64,000 nt of DNA, taken from assembly GCF_040219335.1 (NCBI RefSeq), contig NZ_JAVJSQ010000005.1, positions 310,001 to 374,000 on the forward strand, written 5' to 3'. The DNA comes from Gimesia sp. (GTDB taxonomy: Bacteria; Planctomycetota; Planctomycetia; Planctomycetales; Planctomycetaceae). The translations under genes and the position numbers were made by a program. Shown here piece after piece: positions 37,377-46,811 of this stretch. The notes under the pieces are model-generated. The model saw nothing but the letters and a program-made list of their open reading frames with translations, made no database searches and had not been told where the DNA came from. Position 1 is the stretch's first letter. Each line of letters begins with the position of its first letter.

Positions 37377-39143
37377 ATGAGAATTTTCATCAGTCTCATC
37401 GCAGTCACAGCCCTGAGTTTCGTGTCGGCTGATCTGTCGGTTGCCTGGGCCCGCGGATTTGGTGGCGGTGGTTTCCATGGTGGTGGTGGAGGCGGTTTTC
37501 GCGGCGGCGGAGGTGGTGGCTTCGGAGGCGGAGGCGGCTTTGGTGGAGGTGCCCGTAATTTCAGCGGTGGTAACTTCGGTGGAGGCAATTTCGGCGGCGG
37601 TGGTCGCAACTTCAATGGTGGTAATTTAGGTGGCGGTAATTTAGGTGGCGGTAATTTTGATGGCAGCCGCTTCTCGAATTACGGAAGTCGCTTCGATCAA
37701 CCTGGCCGCTTCAACGATAAAACCGGCTTCGACTCTAATTTCATGAACTCGGTTCGTTCGGGTGACCGGACGAATGGCGATAACTTGAGCCGCTTCAACA
37801 ACGGACAGTTTAACCGGGGTAACCTCAATCAATTGAATGGCGGCCGTGGTCTGCGTAACGATGGTTCGCTCAATATGGGTAACATGAATTTCAATCAGCG
37901 ACCGACGCGTCAGGGCCTGGATAATTTTCTGGGGCTCCCTTCAGACGCCGGTCATAACGCAGTCACCAACTCGCATCCTCAGGTTCAAGACTTTACCGGT
38001 CGCAACACTGTGAACAGCTCGATTGCTAACGGCTCTGGTTCCGGTAACGTCTATCACGGACCAAATGGTGGAATCGCCGGTGAAGGCAGCTATACCGGGC
38101 CGCGGGGAAATACCATTTCAGGCGGTGGAGCGATTGGTCCTGACGGTGGGCATGCCGCGGGCGGAAGTATTACAGGTAACAATGGTGGTTCTGCTACCGG
38201 TGGTCGTGTCGTCGGCCCCGGTGGAGCATCCGCGGCCGGCGGGAGAGTCGTTGGACCGGATGGGGGCAGTGCTGCCGGCGGACGCGTTGTCGGTCGCGAT
38301 GGCGGCTCCGCTGCGGGCGGCCGGGTTGTCGGTCCGAATGGTGGTGGTGCTGCGGGCGGTGTTGTGCGTGGTCCCGGCGGAGGCGCTACCGCAGGTGGTA
38401 TCGTCCATGGACCAAATGGTGGTTATGCTGCCGGCTTCGTGCATGTCCCTCCTTCGACACGTTACTATCATGGTGCTGTGATTCGCGGCGGTTTTTATGG
38501 CTGGGGGATGTATTATCCCGGCTGGTACTCTGCTCACCCTGGTGTCTGGTATGCTCACGGCTGGCCGGCTGGCTACGCCTGGACGGTCTGTACGTGGGGA
38601 GCGATGATGGACTGGTTTGCCTGGTCGAACATGCAGCCGATCTACTATGACTACGGGAATAACGTGGTCTACCAGGACAACAGCGTCTACGTCAATAATC
38701 AGGATGTGGGAACCGCTGAAGAGTACACTCAGCAGGCCAGTCAACTGGCTCAGGCTGGTGCTTCGGCGGATGTCAGTGACCAGGGGAAATGGATGCCGCT
38801 GGGCGTGTTTGCACTCTCACCGACGGGGGAAACCAAGTCGGACAATGTGGTCGAACTGGCTGTGAACAAGGATGGAATCCTGAGAGGGAACTTCACCGAT
38901 ACCAAGACTAAGAAGACGCAGCAGATTCAGGGCTCGGTCGATAAAAAGACTCAGCGGGCAGCCTGGACTGTCGGCGACGATAAAAACACTGTCTACGACA
39001 CAGGGATCTATAACCTCACCAAAGACGAAGCACCCCTGCTGGTTCACATTGGCAAGGAAAAGACCGAGCAATGGCTGATGGTTCGTCTGGATCAGAAAGA
39101 CAAGAACACCGACGGGAGCAGCACCTCTACTTCAGGGAACTAA
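37377..39143 (+). CDS. Secreted Gly-rich, tandem-repeat protein
   Basis: ATG 37377 has GAGGAT upstream and begins a 588-residue protein with a signal peptide ending near VAWARG. Residues ~25-110 are almost entirely Gly/Phe/Asn repeats (GGGGFGGG, NFGGGNFGG). An Asn/Arg-rich part follows, then eight copies of a 13-residue GG-rich repeat, listed separately. A Tyr/Trp-rich segment (GGFYGWGMYYPGW) comes next. The C-terminal ~150 residues form a globular domain (KWMPLGVFALS, and LLVHIGKEKTEQWL) that is probably beta-rich. It looks like a cell-surface or matrix protein. Related planctomycete proteins are often labelled protocadherin-like, which is probably not meaningful. A strong terminator follows. 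Confidence 0.85.
   Translation: MRIFISLIAVTALSFVSADLSVAWARGFGGGGFHGGGGGGFRGGGGGGFGGGGGFGGGARNFSGGNFGGGNFGGGGRNFNGGNLGGGNLGGGNFDGSRFSNYGSRFDQPGRFNDKTGFDSNFMNSVRSGDRTNGDNLSRFNNGQFNRGNLNQLNGGRGLRNDGSLNMGNMNFNQRPTRQGLDNFLGLPSDAGHNAVTNSHPQVQDFTGRNTVNSSIANGSGSGNVYHGPNGGIAGEGSYTGPRGNTISGGGAIGPDGGHAAGGSITGNNGGSATGGRVVGPGGASAAGGRVVGPDGGSAAGGRVVGRDGGSAAGGRVVGPNGGGAAGGVVRGPGGGATAGGIVHGPNGGYAAGFVHVPPSTRYYHGAVIRGGFYGWGMYYPGWYSAHPGVWYAHGWPAGYAWTVCTWGAMMDWFAWSNMQPIYYDYGNNVVYQDNSVYVNNQDVGTAEEYTQQASQLAQAGASADVSDQGKWMPLGVFALSPTGETKSDNVVELAVNKDGILRGNFTDTKTKKTQQIQGSVDKKTQRAAWTVGDDKNTVYDTGIYNLTKDEAPLLVHIGKEKTEQWLMVRLDQKDKNTDGSSTSTSGN
38121..38432 (+). repeat. Eight tandem 39-bp (13-residue) coding repeats
   Basis: Exactly eight in-frame units of 39 bp encode variants of GGRVVGPDGGSAA. 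The central units are nearly identical (GGRVVGPDGGSAA, GGRVVGRDGGSAA, GGRVVGPNGGGAA) and the flanking ones have drifted (GGSITGNNGGSAT, GGIVHGPNGGYAA). The array lies inside the Gly-rich protein and probably expands or contracts by slippage. Confidence 0.85.
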
Positions 39144-39176
39144 CTGTCGATGTTTGACTCTGTATGAACAACCTGC

Positions 39177-39211
39177 AACCGAACTGGTCAACCTGGCCAG
39201 TTCGGTTTTTT
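39177..39211 (+). terminator. Intrinsic terminator after the Gly-rich protein gene
   Basis: An 11-bp perfect stem, AACCGAACTGG (39177-39187) with CCAGTTCGGTT (39197-39207), ends in a run of six T (39206-39211). It sits 33 bases past the stop codon. Confidence 0.9.
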
Positions 39212-39231
39212 ATGCGCTGGATTGGGAAAGA

Positions 39232-40902
39232 CTACGGTTTCTGCAGCGGTGCCAGATAATCGATGCGATAATCCTGAGGGAAGGGCAGCACGAAGTTCTC
39301 CTGTGCCCACTGATCCCACTTTCGGGCAAGTTGCTGAACCCGTTCCGGTTCCGCTTTCGCCAGATCGTTCAGCTCGGTCCGGTCGCGGGAGACATCATAC
39401 AACTCCCAAGGGCCGCCCCGGGTGGCAGCCAGTTTCCAGCGACCCTCGCGAATTGCCCGGTTTCCCTGGTGCTCGAAGTAGAGAGTCCGTTCGGATTGAG
39501 GTTTACCCTGAAGTAACGGCAGCAGGCTGCGTCCTGGCAGGGGAATCGTCGGTATATTATCCCAGCTTTCCGGATATGCGACTTGGGCTGCCTCCAGCAG
39601 GGTGGGAACAATGTCAATAATGTGTGCGGGAGTGGAGATGATTTTGCCGGACTGCTTTACACTGGCAGGCCAGTGGACGATCCCTGGAGAGGCGATGCCT
39701 CCTTCGTGATTATAATGCTTGTAGAGACGCCAGGGGGTGTTGGAGGCATTAGCCCAGCCGGAACCGACACTGTGATGCGTATCCGGGCCTCCCATGCGAT
39801 CAAGCTGATCGCCCCAGTAGAGTGTGTTATTGCGACTGGATCGGATATCAAAGCCAAACGGATCCCACTCGGCACAGGCTCCGTTATCTGACGTGAAGAT
39901 GATCAGCGTGTTCTCCAACTCGTTGTTCTGGCGCAGGCTGGTTAATACGCGTCCTACATTCTGATCCAGACGATCGACCATCGCAGCAAAGATTGCCATG
40001 CGGCGTGCCAGATCTCCTCGGCGGTCAGTGGGGAGTGAATCCCAGGCCGGGTTGACGCGTGCTTCGGCTTCTCCCCAATCCCAGTAACGGGATCGCGGCG
40101 AAAGTTTGGTTTCTTCAGGTACGATCCCCAGTTGTTTCATGCGTGCCAGCCGCTGTTGCCGGACCTGATCCCAGCCGATGTGGTAGCGATCTGCGTATTT
40201 CTCAATTCCTTTTTTGGGGGCATGCAGTGGGAAGTGCGGTGCGTTGAATGCGAGATAGAGGAACCAGGGCTGATCGGGATTCCGTCGGCCCATCCGCATA
40301 AAATCAATGGCATAGTCCCCCAGGGCATCAGTCCCGTAGAACTCTCCCTTAGGATAAGTATGCGTATCGCGGGTGGCGGGGAGACGGGTGAAATGATCGA
40401 CGTCCCAGAACGTTTTGGCGCTGACCAGCGTCCCGTAAAATTCTTCGAAGCCGTGCTTGGTCGGGTCTTCTGTTCCGAGGTGCCATTTACCAGAGAGAAA
40501 CGTGCGGTAGCCACCCTGCTGTAAAATCTGCGCGATCGTAATCGCCTGATCGTCGAGATGTCCCTGGTAGCCGCGCTGATTCAGGCTCCGCGTCATGTGC
40601 CCCAGTCCGACGCGATGCGGGTATTGCCCGGTCATGATCGATCCGCGAGAAGGACAGCAGCGACCGGTATTGTAGAACTGGGTCAGCCGCACACCGTCTT
40701 TTGCCAGGGAATCGAGTTGTGGTGTTTCGATTTCTCCACCAAAACAACCAAGGTCGGAATACCCCAGATCGTCGGCAACAATCAGCAGGATATTTGGCCG
40801 CTGGGCTGCGGACAGATGATCCAGGGGGAGCAGCAGTGCCAGTAGCAGACAGGTCAAGCCGAACAGCGAGTGGCTGATTCGGTCCAGGGGAGCAGAGGGC
40901 AT
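39232..40902 (-). CDS. Arylsulfatase-type sulfatase
   Basis: The 556-residue protein has a signal peptide (to ~residue 32, LSAAQRP). It shows the sulfatase opening NILLIVADDLGYSDLGCFGG (metal-binding Asp pair), the modification site CCPSRG in which the second Cys of the C-x-P-S-R motif becomes formylglycine, GKWHLG with the catalytic Lys and His, and a late TSDNGACAEW metal motif. It hydrolyses sulfate esters, most likely on sulfated polysaccharides. AGGAAG precedes the start. No anaerobic or FGE-type maturase gene is adjacent. It points opposite to the Gly-rich protein gene, with a terminator between. Confidence 0.94.
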   Translation of the reverse strand: MPSAPLDRISHSLFGLTCLLLALLLPLDHLSAAQRPNILLIVADDLGYSDLGCFGGEIETPQLDSLAKDGVRLTQFYNTGRCCPSRGSIMTGQYPHRVGLGHMTRSLNQRGYQGHLDDQAITIAQILQQGGYRTFLSGKWHLGTEDPTKHGFEEFYGTLVSAKTFWDVDHFTRLPATRDTHTYPKGEFYGTDALGDYAIDFMRMGRRNPDQPWFLYLAFNAPHFPLHAPKKGIEKYADRYHIGWDQVRQQRLARMKQLGIVPEETKLSPRSRYWDWGEAEARVNPAWDSLPTDRRGDLARRMAIFAAMVDRLDQNVGRVLTSLRQNNELENTLIIFTSDNGACAEWDPFGFDIRSSRNNTLYWGDQLDRMGGPDTHHSVGSGWANASNTPWRLYKHYNHEGGIASPGIVHWPASVKQSGKIISTPAHIIDIVPTLLEAAQVAYPESWDNIPTIPLPGRSLLPLLQGKPQSERTLYFEHQGNRAIREGRWKLAATRGGPWELYDVSRDRTELNDLAKAEPERVQQLARKWDQWAQENFVLPFPQDYRIDYLAPLQKP

Positions 40903-41080
40903 AATGATTCTTCCTGTTGAGCGTCTTGAGAATGATCTGAAGCCGGGATCCCGACTTTTCTCAGCTTAACCACTCCTCAGGCTGGCTTCCAGAACCAGTT
41001 GTCGATTCGGGGTAATTCCGGTTAGTGGACGTGTGGATAACTGAGTGTTGCCTGGAATCATCATATTTCTGAATCCGTGT

Positions 41081-41108
41081 TTGACAAGGTATATGCGTAA
41101 GCTAGGAT
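41081..41108 (+). promoter_or_regulatory. Near-consensus promoter for the PDZ-protein gene
   Basis: TTGACA (41081-41086) and TAGGAT (41103-41108) are separated by 16 bp. The start of transcription would lie about 105 bases before the ATG. The rest of this 316-bp intergenic region (40903-41218) shows no gene. Confidence 0.65.
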
Positions 41109-41138
41109 AGGGTAAATACGTTGAGTGCGGCGATTGTT

Positions 41139-41171
41139 TGATTGCCCTCAGGTCGAGAAGCTCAGCAATCA
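41139..41171 (+). other. Hairpin in the 5' leader of the PDZ gene
   Basis: TGATTGC (41139-41145) pairs with GCAATCA (41165-41171) across a 19-base loop. The hairpin lies in the leader between the promoter and the start codon and could affect mRNA stability or translation. No known riboswitch is recognised. Confidence 0.35.
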
Positions 41172-41218
41172 GAAATATCATGTGTCTCGTACATATTTTG
41201 AGATAAAGGGTTACCAAG

Positions 41219-41977
41219 ATGAATCTGCAGAAGTCTATAACGAGCAAGGGCTTGCTTTGTCTTCTCACACTCTTTTTGATCGTGAACTACGAATCACAGG
41301 CGCAGGAATCTGCTCCCAATGCTGCTCCCCAAAGTATTGATCCGAATCTGTCTCCCCGCCAGAAGTATGCTGCTCTGATGAGTGAAGCACACAAGGCGCG
41401 GCTGAATCAGCATTATTCGAAGTATTACAAAGCGACCCTGGGGGTTGTTGCCACAGATGCCTCCGGTCCTCTGGCCGCTCATCTGACAAATGGTGCTCCT
41501 GACTGGTGGACTGGTGTCGGAACGAACCTGGATGGCAATCCGGGGTATGGTGTGGTCATCATGCATGTCGCTCCCGGCTCACCAGCCGACAAAGCAGGGC
41601 TGATGAAATACGACATCATTCTTTCGTTCGGCAAGCATCGTCTGGCTTCCGTACGTCAATTGAACGCACTTCTGGCGAAAGCACAGCCGGGGCAGAACGT
41701 GACCCTCTCCGTAGTTCAGGTGGGAGAGAAGGGCGCTGTCAGCAAAGTTAATGTGACACTGGGTTGGGCCGAGCGGATCAATGCTCCTGCTGGTGGGAAT
41801 CCTCCGTGGACCGCCACTCCTCAGTTTCCGAATGCTGCCAACTTTGGTCACGATGATGAATATCTTGCCAACCCGAAAGCACCGATGCAGTATCAGTACG
41901 CGGCTCCTTACGAGTACGCTCCCAAGTTGAACTCTTCGATGCCTATGGACTTCGAAGGCAGCCTCTCTGATAAGTAA
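41219..41977 (+). CDS. Secreted PDZ-domain protein
   Basis: The 252-residue protein has a signal peptide (residues ~8-28: KGLLCLLTLFLIVNYESQAQ). A PDZ domain occupies residues ~100-185, with GYGVVIMHVAPGSPADKAGLMKYDIILSFG followed by QPGQNVTLSVVQVGEKG. There is no protease domain before it, unlike HtrA, so it is probably a scaffold or regulatory periplasmic protein. The C-terminal ~60 residues are Pro/Tyr/Asn-rich and low in complexity. It is a single-gene unit with its own promoter and terminator. Confidence 0.88.
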   Translation: MNLQKSITSKGLLCLLTLFLIVNYESQAQESAPNAAPQSIDPNLSPRQKYAALMSEAHKARLNQHYSKYYKATLGVVATDASGPLAAHLTNGAPDWWTGVGTNLDGNPGYGVVIMHVAPGSPADKAGLMKYDIILSFGKHRLASVRQLNALLAKAQPGQNVTLSVVQVGEKGAVSKVNVTLGWAERINAPAGGNPPWTATPQFPNAANFGHDDEYLANPKAPMQYQYAAPYEYAPKLNSSMPMDFEGSLSDK

Positions 41978-42004
41978 GCGAATCAAGCTTAATCAAGAAA
42001 ATAC

Positions 42005-42039
42005 ACAGGCGATGCTCACCTTGGGCATCGCCTGTTTTT
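42005..42039 (+). terminator. Intrinsic terminator after the PDZ gene
   Basis: An 11-bp perfect stem, ACAGGCGATGC (42005-42015) with GCATCGCCTGT (42025-42035), is followed by a T run (42035-42039). Confidence 0.9.
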
Positions 42040-42285
42040 GTAGTGGTCTGCAGAAATCTGGATGAACCGGACCTTCACATTAAAATCGATTAGCCACTTC
42101 AGAGAAACTATGCGGATCAGAGGGAGAGATTCACCCGCTGGTTTGTCCAGCGATTTCGCGTGAAAGGCAAATTCAAAGCCGGAAATCGCTGAATTCAGGC
42201 GGCTTTACTGGCGATTACACTCAAAGTCATGTAAAATCGAAGGATATTGATCCCTTGAATAACGCAATGGAGGCGATGCAGCGAA
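42040..42285. other. Intergenic region before the RimK operon
   Basis: About 250 bp, no gene. A perfect 9-bp inverted repeat, CAGCGATTT (42148-42156) with AAATCGCTG (42183-42191), lies 95 bp upstream of the operon start and could be an operator or a hairpin. A TAAAAT (42232-42237) might serve as a -10 box, but no -35 at proper spacing is seen. Confidence 0.35.
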
Positions 42286-42768
42286 GTGAGGAAAACACTG
42301 CAGAGCAAGAAAAAACAAAAATCTGACCCCGCAGTGATTGGTTGGCGTGAATGGATCAGTCTTCCAGATCTGGGAATTGGCCTGATCAAAGCCAAAGTTG
42401 ATACGGGAGCACGTTCCTCATCGCTCCATGCTTATGACCTGCACCGGTTTGAGCGAGATCAGGAAGAATGGATTCGCTTCAAGGTACATCCTGTCCAGCG
42501 CCGGACACACGAAGTCGTCGAAGCTGAGGCCCGCATCTTCGAATATCGCTCGGTTCGCAGTTCCAGTGGCAAAGCAACCATGCGACCTGTCATTGTGACC
42601 AATATCGAACTTCTCGGCTTCAACTGGCCCGTTGAACTGACGTTGGCCAATCGGGATGAAATGGGCTTCCGAATGCTGCTCGGTCGCGAGGCGTTCCGTC
42701 AGCGTTTTTTTGTGGATGCGGGAAAATCTTACTATGGCGGTAAGCCTCCTCGAGAGAAACGAACCTGA
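42286..42768 (+). CDS. Retropepsin-like aspartic protease of the RimK-associated family (PF05618 type)
   Basis: This 160-residue protein starts at GTG, with GGAGG 12 bases upstream. It has the conserved start VIGWREWISLPDLGIGLIKAKVDTGARSSSLHA-like sequence; only the key part is VDTGARSS, a retropepsin Asp-Thr-Gly motif at residues ~38-45. The family was once annotated as ATP-dependent zinc protease; members usually sit beside RimK-type ligases, as here (45 bp upstream of rimK). It could process the modified protein or the appended amino acids. The lone DTG implies a homodimer. Confidence 0.9.
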   Translation: MRKTLQSKKKQKSDPAVIGWREWISLPDLGIGLIKAKVDTGARSSSLHAYDLHRFERDQEEWIRFKVHPVQRRTHEVVEAEARIFEYRSVRSSSGKATMRPVIVTNIELLGFNWPVELTLANRDEMGFRMLLGREAFRQRFFVDAGKSYYGGKPPREKRT

Positions 42769-42813
42769 GTGCAGCCGTTTCTGCTGCTGTTTCCGGTTAG
42801 AAAAGGATAACTT

Positions 42814-44058
42814 ATGAAACTGGCAATCCTGTCATGCAGCCCCAGATGTTACAGTACGCGGCGGCTGCGCGAAGCTGCCGAACACCGCGGATTTAAAGTC
42901 AAGGTTCTCAACACACTCAAATTTGCCATCGATCTCAAACAGGCCGAACCCGACCTGTTCTTTCGACAGAAATCGATCTCCGATTACGATGCGGTCCTCC
43001 CACGTGTCGGCGCCTCGATTACCTACTTCGGAACCGCCGTCGTCAGGCAGTTCGAGCAGATGGACATTTTCTGTGCCAACACCTCGGCCGGTATCACCAA
43101 TTCCCGCGATAAACTCCGTAGTCTGCAGATCCTCAGCCGACACCAGATCGGCATTCCGCAGACGACATTCGTTCGCGATAAAAAAGATGTGCTCCCCGCC
43201 ATCGAACGGGTAGGGGGCGCACCGGTTGTCATCAAGCTGCTGGAAGGAACTCAGGGGATCGGCGTTCTGCTGGCGGAATCCGTGAAGTCCGCGGAAGCCA
43301 TCATCGAACTGCTGCAGAACCAGAAGCAGAACGTACTGATTCAGAAGTTCGTCGCGGAAAGTAAGGGACGCGATATCCGGGCGTTTGTGGTCGGGGATCG
43401 TGTTGTCGCTGCCATGCGGCGTGTCGCCCAGGGGCAGGAGTTCCGCAGCAACGTCCACCGTGGCGGTCTGACCGAACCGGTCGTTCTCGATGAAACCTAT
43501 TGTAAAACCGCGGTCCGGGCTTCTCAAATCATGGGTCTGAAAGTCGCCGGCGTTGATATGCTTGAGGGCAAAGACGGTCCCCAGATCATGGAAGTCAATT
43601 CCTCGCCGGGGCTGGAAGGGATCGAAAAATGTACCCAACTGGACATTGCCGGTGCGATCATTGACTACATCGCTGCCCAGGTGGATTTCCCGGAAATCGA
43701 TCTCAGGCAACGACTCACCGTCAGTCGGGGATATGGCGTGACCGAGATTTATATTCCCGAGGGTTCAGAATACGTAGGCAAGACGATCCAGGCTTCCGGC
43801 TTGAGAGATAAGGATATCAACGTCCTGACGCTCTATCGCGGGACGACGGTGATTCCCAACCCCCGTTCAGATCGGGTACTGGAGTCCAACGACCGGCTGC
43901 TCTGTTTTGGAAAACTCGACTTCATGCGGGATCTGATTCCTGCTAAAACCCGTCGTAAGAGGCGGCCCAAAGTCATGGATTTGCCGGATCTGCCGGTGGC
44001 TGAAGAGGTGCTCTCGGAAGCCGGGCACGGAGCAAGCGATGCCTCAGGCACTGAATAA
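42814..44058 (+). CDS. rimK: RimK-type ATP-grasp glutamate ligase fused to an RCK_C domain
   Basis: The 414-residue protein is longer than E. coli RimK (300). Residues 1-298 align along the whole RimK: MKLAILSCSP start, RLREAAEHRGF, VLPRVGASIT, then the ATP-grasp signatures KLLEGTQGIGVLLAE, FRSNVHRGG and IMEVNSSPGLEGIEK. It ligates glutamate to a protein or metabolite carboxylate. Residues ~305-378 form an RCK_C (TrkA-C) regulatory domain (GVTEIYIPEGSEYVGKTI, and SNDRLLCFG), which normally binds small ligands in K+ transport. The last ~35 residues are a charged, probably unstructured tail. It is the middle gene of a tight three-gene operon; in E. coli the substrate is ribosomal protein S6, but here it is not known. 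Confidence 0.92.
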   Translation: MKLAILSCSPRCYSTRRLREAAEHRGFKVKVLNTLKFAIDLKQAEPDLFFRQKSISDYDAVLPRVGASITYFGTAVVRQFEQMDIFCANTSAGITNSRDKLRSLQILSRHQIGIPQTTFVRDKKDVLPAIERVGGAPVVIKLLEGTQGIGVLLAESVKSAEAIIELLQNQKQNVLIQKFVAESKGRDIRAFVVGDRVVAAMRRVAQGQEFRSNVHRGGLTEPVVLDETYCKTAVRASQIMGLKVAGVDMLEGKDGPQIMEVNSSPGLEGIEKCTQLDIAGAIIDYIAAQVDFPEIDLRQRLTVSRGYGVTEIYIPEGSEYVGKTIQASGLRDKDINVLTLYRGTTVIPNPRSDRVLESNDRLLCFGKLDFMRDLIPAKTRRKRRPKVMDLPDLPVAEEVLSEAGHGASDASGTE

Positions 44059-44070
44059 GGCTGACGTTAG

Positions 44071-45204
44071 ATGAAGAAAATCCGTCCGCGTAAATCGATC
44101 GACCAGTGGAATGGCGACCCGATTCCCCCCGGCACTTCCCGTGATGTGAAACTGGCTGTCAGCGAAAGCTACAGCAGTATGAATGTAAAGATTCCGATTC
44201 ATATCCGCCGCGCCAAGGAAGACGGGCCGGTCGTCTTTGTGACGGCTGCGCTGCACGGCGATGAAATCAACGGCACCGGGGCGATCCGGAATCTGATTCA
44301 GGATACGGAATTGCATCTGCTGCGGGGCTCCGTGATTTTCGTACCCGTACTGAATCTGCTCGCCTTTGACCGGCACTCGCGATATCTGCCGGATCGACGC
44401 GACTTGAACCGTTCATTCCCCGGCTCCGCGAATGGCAGTCTGGCCAGTCGCATGGCGCGGATTATCTTCGACGAAATCGTTTCCCGTAGTGACTATGGAA
44501 TCGACCTGCACACCGCTTCGGTGCGGCGGACCAACTATCCCAACGTGCGGGGCGACCTCTCCAATAAGGAAGTTCGACGACTGGCCCAGGCATTTGGCTC
44601 CGAAGTCATCATCAATGGCAAGGGGCCCCAGGGAGCTTTCCGGCGCGAGGCCTGTTCTATCGGCTGTCCGACGATCATCATGGAAGGGGGCGAGGTCTGG
44701 AAGGTCGAGCCGGGCATCGTGGAGTCGGCGGTGCGGGGGGTAAAGAACGTACTCCGCGATCTCGAAATGCTTGAAGGGGAACATGAGAGTCCCGATTACC
44801 AGGTCATCATCGACAAGACCAACTGGGTCCGTGCTGAGCGGGGGGGCTTCCTCAAGTTCCACGTTAAACCCGGGGATATTGTCGAGAAAGATCAGCCCCT
44901 GGCGACCAACACCACGATTCTGGGCCGCGAACGCAGCATGCTGTATGCACCCTTCGATTCGGTCGTCATCGGGATGACCACGCTGCCCGCGATCAGCCCC
45001 GGCGAGCCGGTTTGTCACCTCGGCAAACTGCCTCCCGAGACCAGGCTCTCCCGGATCAGGCGTTCCCGCTCTGAAGAGGACAGCCTGGAAGGACAGGTCG
45101 CCGAAGAGCTTTCGACCAACCTCGTGGTCGAAGAGCCGACTGACGAAGCACAGCAGCTCCGCCAGCACTCGGAAGGCAACGGCGAAGCGACTGCGGCGGA
45201 ATAG
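44071..45204 (+). CDS. Succinylglutamate desuccinylase/aspartoacylase-family zinc hydrolase
   Basis: Located 12 bases after rimK, this 377-residue protein carries the zinc-peptidase core: HGDEINGTGAIRNLI (His and Glu ligands), VPVLNLLAFD, DLNRSFPGS and GIDLHTASVRRTNYPN (third ligand His). Residues ~255-320 form a lipoyl/barrel-sandwich-like domain (FHVKPGDIVEKDQPLATN), usual in the AstE/aspartoacylase family. The last ~50 residues are acidic and Gln-rich. It would hydrolyse an acylated amino acid amide. Together with a RimK ligase, it may remove or cap glutamate residues added by the ligase. The exact substrate is an inference. Confidence 0.9.
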   Translation: MKKIRPRKSIDQWNGDPIPPGTSRDVKLAVSESYSSMNVKIPIHIRRAKEDGPVVFVTAALHGDEINGTGAIRNLIQDTELHLLRGSVIFVPVLNLLAFDRHSRYLPDRRDLNRSFPGSANGSLASRMARIIFDEIVSRSDYGIDLHTASVRRTNYPNVRGDLSNKEVRRLAQAFGSEVIINGKGPQGAFRREACSIGCPTIIMEGGEVWKVEPGIVESAVRGVKNVLRDLEMLEGEHESPDYQVIIDKTNWVRAERGGFLKFHVKPGDIVEKDQPLATNTTILGRERSMLYAPFDSVVIGMTTLPAISPGEPVCHLGKLPPETRLSRIRRSRSEEDSLEGQVAEELSTNLVVEEPTDEAQQLRQHSEGNGEATAAE

Positions 45205-45252
45205 TCGAACATTCCCGCAGCACCGTTTTCAGTCTCCCCCTACAGGGAAACT

Positions 45253-45780
45253 CTACTTGGACTGCAGCTCAAAATCGAACTTGTTTTTGCCTTCGACGAC
45301 CTCTTTTTTCAGTTCGGATTTACTGTTATACCGTTCTGGAATCGGATCTTTCTTGAAAGTGTCCTTGGGAAGTTTCAGCTTGGGCACCCCCTGGTCGGAG
45401 CTGGCAAAGGTGTCAACGGGAATCACTTCCGCAACCCCGGAGTCTTCCGCCTGGCGGGGGCTTTCCGGTGGAGCGGTGATGATGGTGATGCTGTGAGGGC
45501 CTGGAACGGCGCCCTTCAGGTGGTCACGGTAAGTCAGCGTGTAATTCCCGGAGCTGTCAGTACGACCTGACGAGGGATTCCCCTTTTGCGGTGAAAAAAT
45601 CACGACGGCGTTGGTCAGCGGTTTTCCGTCCATCGTCACGACCCCGGAGACCGGGGCCAGTTTGATGTCATCCCCACCCCGGGAGCATCCCAGGCAGACC
45701 AGGGGGACGGTCAAGAATAACAGTGTGAGAACGCGCCTCGGCTGTGCGGCCTGAAGCGTCAGTTTTGTTTCCTGGTACAT
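45253..45780 (-). CDS. Lipoprotein with carboxypeptidase-regulatory-like domain
   Basis: The 175-residue protein has a signal ending in LVCLGCSRGG, so Cys near residue 32 is probably lipidated, although Cys at the -3 position is unusual. Residues ~40-135 form an Ig-like carboxypeptidase regulatory-type domain (VSGVVTMDGKPLTNAVVIFSP and SSGNYTLTYRDHLKGAVPG). Small lipoproteins of this type follow DUF1559 genes in many planctomycetes. It lies 92 bp downstream of the DUF1559 gene and is probably cotranscribed. Function is not known. Confidence 0.87.
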   Translation of the reverse strand: MYQETKLTLQAAQPRRVLTLLFLTVPLVCLGCSRGGDDIKLAPVSGVVTMDGKPLTNAVVIFSPQKGNPSSGRTDSSGNYTLTYRDHLKGAVPGPHSITIITAPPESPRQAEDSGVAEVIPVDTFASSDQGVPKLKLPKDTFKKDPIPERYNSKSELKKEVVEGKNKFDFELQSK

Positions 45781-45872
45781 TAAAATAGCATTCCTGCGCT
45801 GGAGTAATATTGCAAACCCCGGTTTCAGCCAGATGCGGAAACCGGGATCGTCTTGTCATCACGCATTGTCAA

Positions 45873-46811
<939 letters not shown>

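Noticed and set aside
42286-42768. Calling the RimK neighbour an ATP-dependent zinc protease
   Set aside because: The sequence shows a retropepsin DTG motif and no zinc-protease HExxH or ATP-binding motif; the old label is not supported by what is visible.
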